Of a stretch of 5,564 bases of DNA, positions 4,076-5,564 are shown piece by piece. This stretch comes from Paracoccaceae bacterium (GTDB taxonomy: Bacteria; Pseudomonadota; Alphaproteobacteria; Rhodobacterales; Rhodobacteraceae), in assembly GCA_016764835.1 (NCBI GenBank), contig JAESRD010000085.1, positions 1-5,564 of the forward strand, in the 5' to 3' direction. Under the pieces are notes generated by a model, which was given only the letters and a program-made list of their open reading frames with translations, ran no database searches and was not told the DNA's origin. The position numbers and the translations under genes are program-made. How positions within the stretch are numbered: position 1 is the first letter of the stretch; every line of letters starts with the position of its first letter.

Positions 4076-5564
4076 GTGGCTACGCATGATATCAGTCTTG
4101 CCGATCGCTATGATCTGAGCAAATCGCCGGTGCTGCTGAACGGCACACAGGCGCTGGTGCGGCTAATGATTATGCAGCGCGCGCGTGATGTGGCCGCAGG
4201 GCTGAACACGGCGGGTTATGTCACCGGCTATCGCGGCTCGCCGCTGGGGGCTGTTGACCAACAGATGGAACGCGCGGCGCCTGCGTTGCACGATGCCAAA
4301 GTAACCTTTCAACCGGGGCTGAACGAAGACCTTGCCGCCACCGCTCTTTGGGGCACCCAACAGGCAGAGCTGCGCGGCGAGGGCCGCTATGACGGCGTTT
4401 TTGGCTTGTGGTATGGTAAGGGGCCGGGGGTTGACCGCTCGGGCGATGTCATGCGCCATGCCAACATGGCCGGCACCTCGCCAAATGGCGGCGTGATCAT
4501 GGCGATGGGCGATGATCATACCGGCGAAAGCTCGACCACTTTGCACCAGTCTGACTGGGCTATGGTCGATGCTTATATGCCAATTCTGTCGCCTGCTGGC
4601 GTGCAAGAAATTCTCGACTACGGCTTATATGCCTTTGCGTTGTCACGGTTTTCCGGGCTTTGGTGCGGGCTGAAGCTGATGAAAGACACCGTTGAAGTCA
4701 CTTCGGTGGTTGAGGCGCGCTATGATGCACTTACATTCGTCATCCCAGATATGGAGCTGCCAGAGGGCGGGCTAAATATTCGGCTGGTTGACACGCCGGT
4801 TGAGCAAGAGGCCCGGATTATTGCGCATAAACGCGCCGCTGCCGAGGCATTTGCCCGGGCCAATAAGATTGACCAAACCGTTTGGCCGAGCAAGGGCGCG
4901 CGCATTGGGCTAGTGGCTGCCGGTAAGAACTGGCTCGACCTGACCCATGCGCTGTCATTGCTGGGGATTGATGCCGGTGAGGCTGCGCGCCTCGGCATAA
5001 CCACCTATAAAATAGGCCAAGTTTGGCCGCTTGACCGGCTGAGTTTTAACGAATGGGCTGATGGGCTCGACCTGATCATTGTCATCGAAGAAAAGCGCAA
5101 GTTGATTGAGGTGCAGATCAAGGAAGCGCTTTTCGATGATCGACGTGGGCGGCGGGTCTATGGCGGATTTAAAGAAGCGGGCGGCGAGGAGGTGTTCTCT
5201 ACCGCCTTCGCACTTGACCCTATTAAAATTGCCGAGAAACTCGGGCAAATATTTACCGAAGAGGGCTGCGGCACCCCGCATATTGAGGCCGGATTGACCC
5301 AAATTGCCCAAGCGCGGGTGGCCGAAAACACGCCTGAACTGGCCAGCCGCCTACCGTATTTCTGCGCTGGCTGTCCGCATAATACCAGCACCAAAGTCCC
5401 GGATGGCTCACGCGCCTATGCCGGGATTGGCTGCCATTATATGGTGCAATGGATGGACCGCGAAACGCTGGGCTTTACCCAGATGGGCGGCGAGGGGGCC
5501 AACTGGGTTGGTGAGGCGCCGTTCTCGACCCGCGACCATGTGTTCCAGAACATTGGCGACGGTA
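4076..5564 (+). CDS. Indolepyruvate ferredoxin oxidoreductase, fused type, N-terminal part (cut by window end)
   Basis: Thiamine-diphosphate enzyme that oxidatively decarboxylates aryl-pyruvates, such as indolepyruvate from tryptophan transamination, to the acyl-CoA while reducing ferredoxin. Alphaproteobacteria usually have a single fused chain of about 1,100-1,200 residues; only the first 496 codons are here. Visible parts: a pyrimidine-binding type domain from about 18, with GYRGSPLGAVD (51-61), NEDLAATALWGTQQAEL from 83 (the glutamate at 84 may touch the cofactor) and a GKGPGVDRSGD loop; a transketolase-C-like middle; then CAGCPHNTS (Cys430, Cys433) with GCH (Cys453), and the TPP-binding region ending in IGDG (493-496), where the window stops. 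Start is GTG at 4076, chosen by GGGAGG (4064-4069) 6 nt upstream and by protein fit. The frame is open and intact throughout. The gene symbol is left blank because fused forms are named inconsistently (iorA/ior). Confidence 0.93.
   Translation, partial: MATHDISLADRYDLSKSPVLLNGTQALVRLMIMQRARDVAAGLNTAGYVTGYRGSPLGAVDQQMERAAPALHDAKVTFQPGLNEDLAATALWGTQQAELRGEGRYDGVFGLWYGKGPGVDRSGDVMRHANMAGTSPNGGVIMAMGDDHTGESSTTLHQSDWAMVDAYMPILSPAGVQEILDYGLYAFALSRFSGLWCGLKLMKDTVEVTSVVEARYDALTFVIPDMELPEGGLNIRLVDTPVEQEARIIAHKRAAAEAFARANKIDQTVWPSKGARIGLVAAGKNWLDLTHALSLLGIDAGEAARLGITTYKIGQVWPLDRLSFNEWADGLDLIIVIEEKRKLIEVQIKEALFDDRRGRRVYGGFKEAGGEEVFSTAFALDPIKIAEKLGQIFTEEGCGTPHIEAGLTQIAQARVAENTPELASRLPYFCAGCPHNTSTKVPDGSRAYAGIGCHYMVQWMDRETLGFTQMGGEGANWVGEAPFSTRDHVFQNIGDG

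Noticed and set aside
4163..4606. Minus-strand open frame opposite the oxidoreductase gene
   Set aside because: It is antisense to strongly conserved oxidoreductase sequence and its translation shows no recognisable domain.
1..5564. CRISPR array, tRNA or rRNA, insertion sequence, defence or toxin-antitoxin system
   Set aside because: I saw no regularly spaced repeats, tRNA-like cloverleaf, transposase, or defence-type protein. The genes present are metabolic or regulatory, and the only possible foreign DNA is the left 90 bases.

Overview
The window looks like chromosomal DNA of an alphaproteobacterium, most likely Rhodobacteraceae (roseobacter-like). This rests on the moderately high GC content, the protein flavour of PurL and the ECF sigma factor, and a LysR gene divergent from a fused indolepyruvate oxidoreductase. 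The taxonomic call is inference.

Layout. (1) Positions 1-364, minus strand: the N-terminus of purL (FGAM synthase II). The PurL match stops abruptly at residue 92, just before the catalytic ESHNHPS motif, and an AT-rich, in-frame, unrecognised tail follows to the window edge. This is either a real insertion or an assembly chimera. (2) Positions 365-559: a divergent intergenic region with a good purL promoter, whose -10 lies in a palindrome, and a candidate ECF-type promoter facing right. (3) Positions 560-2604, plus strand: a tight three-gene operon of a MAPEG-family membrane protein, a YCII/DGPF small protein and an ECF42-type sigma factor with a C-terminal TPR-like extension. The sigma gene starts with TTG and has a 13-bp perfect hairpin right after its start. 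(4) Positions 2605-2919: no convincing protein gene, but several hairpins. Read on the minus strand, one part has all the parts of a small regulatory RNA of about 78 nt: a CTTGAAA-type promoter, a 5' hairpin with a UUCG loop, an unpaired CCUCCC anti-Shine-Dalgarno motif, and an intrinsic terminator with eight U. (5) Positions 2920-3846, minus strand: a LysR-type regulator. (6) Positions 3847-4075: a divergent control region with a perfect T-N11-A LysR-box palindrome. (7) Positions 4076 to the end, plus strand: the first ~496 codons of a fused indolepyruvate ferredoxin oxidoreductase, cut by the window at its TPP-binding GDG motif.

How the parts may work together (inference): ECF42 probably drives its own operon through the promoter near 500-526, without an anti-sigma factor, and senses through its C-terminal extension. 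The LysR protein probably controls the aryl-pyruvate oxidoreductase gene divergent to it. The sRNA would be an independent stress-type regulator sitting downstream of lysR. The sRNA, the sigma-gene hairpin and the purL junction are the points most worth following up.
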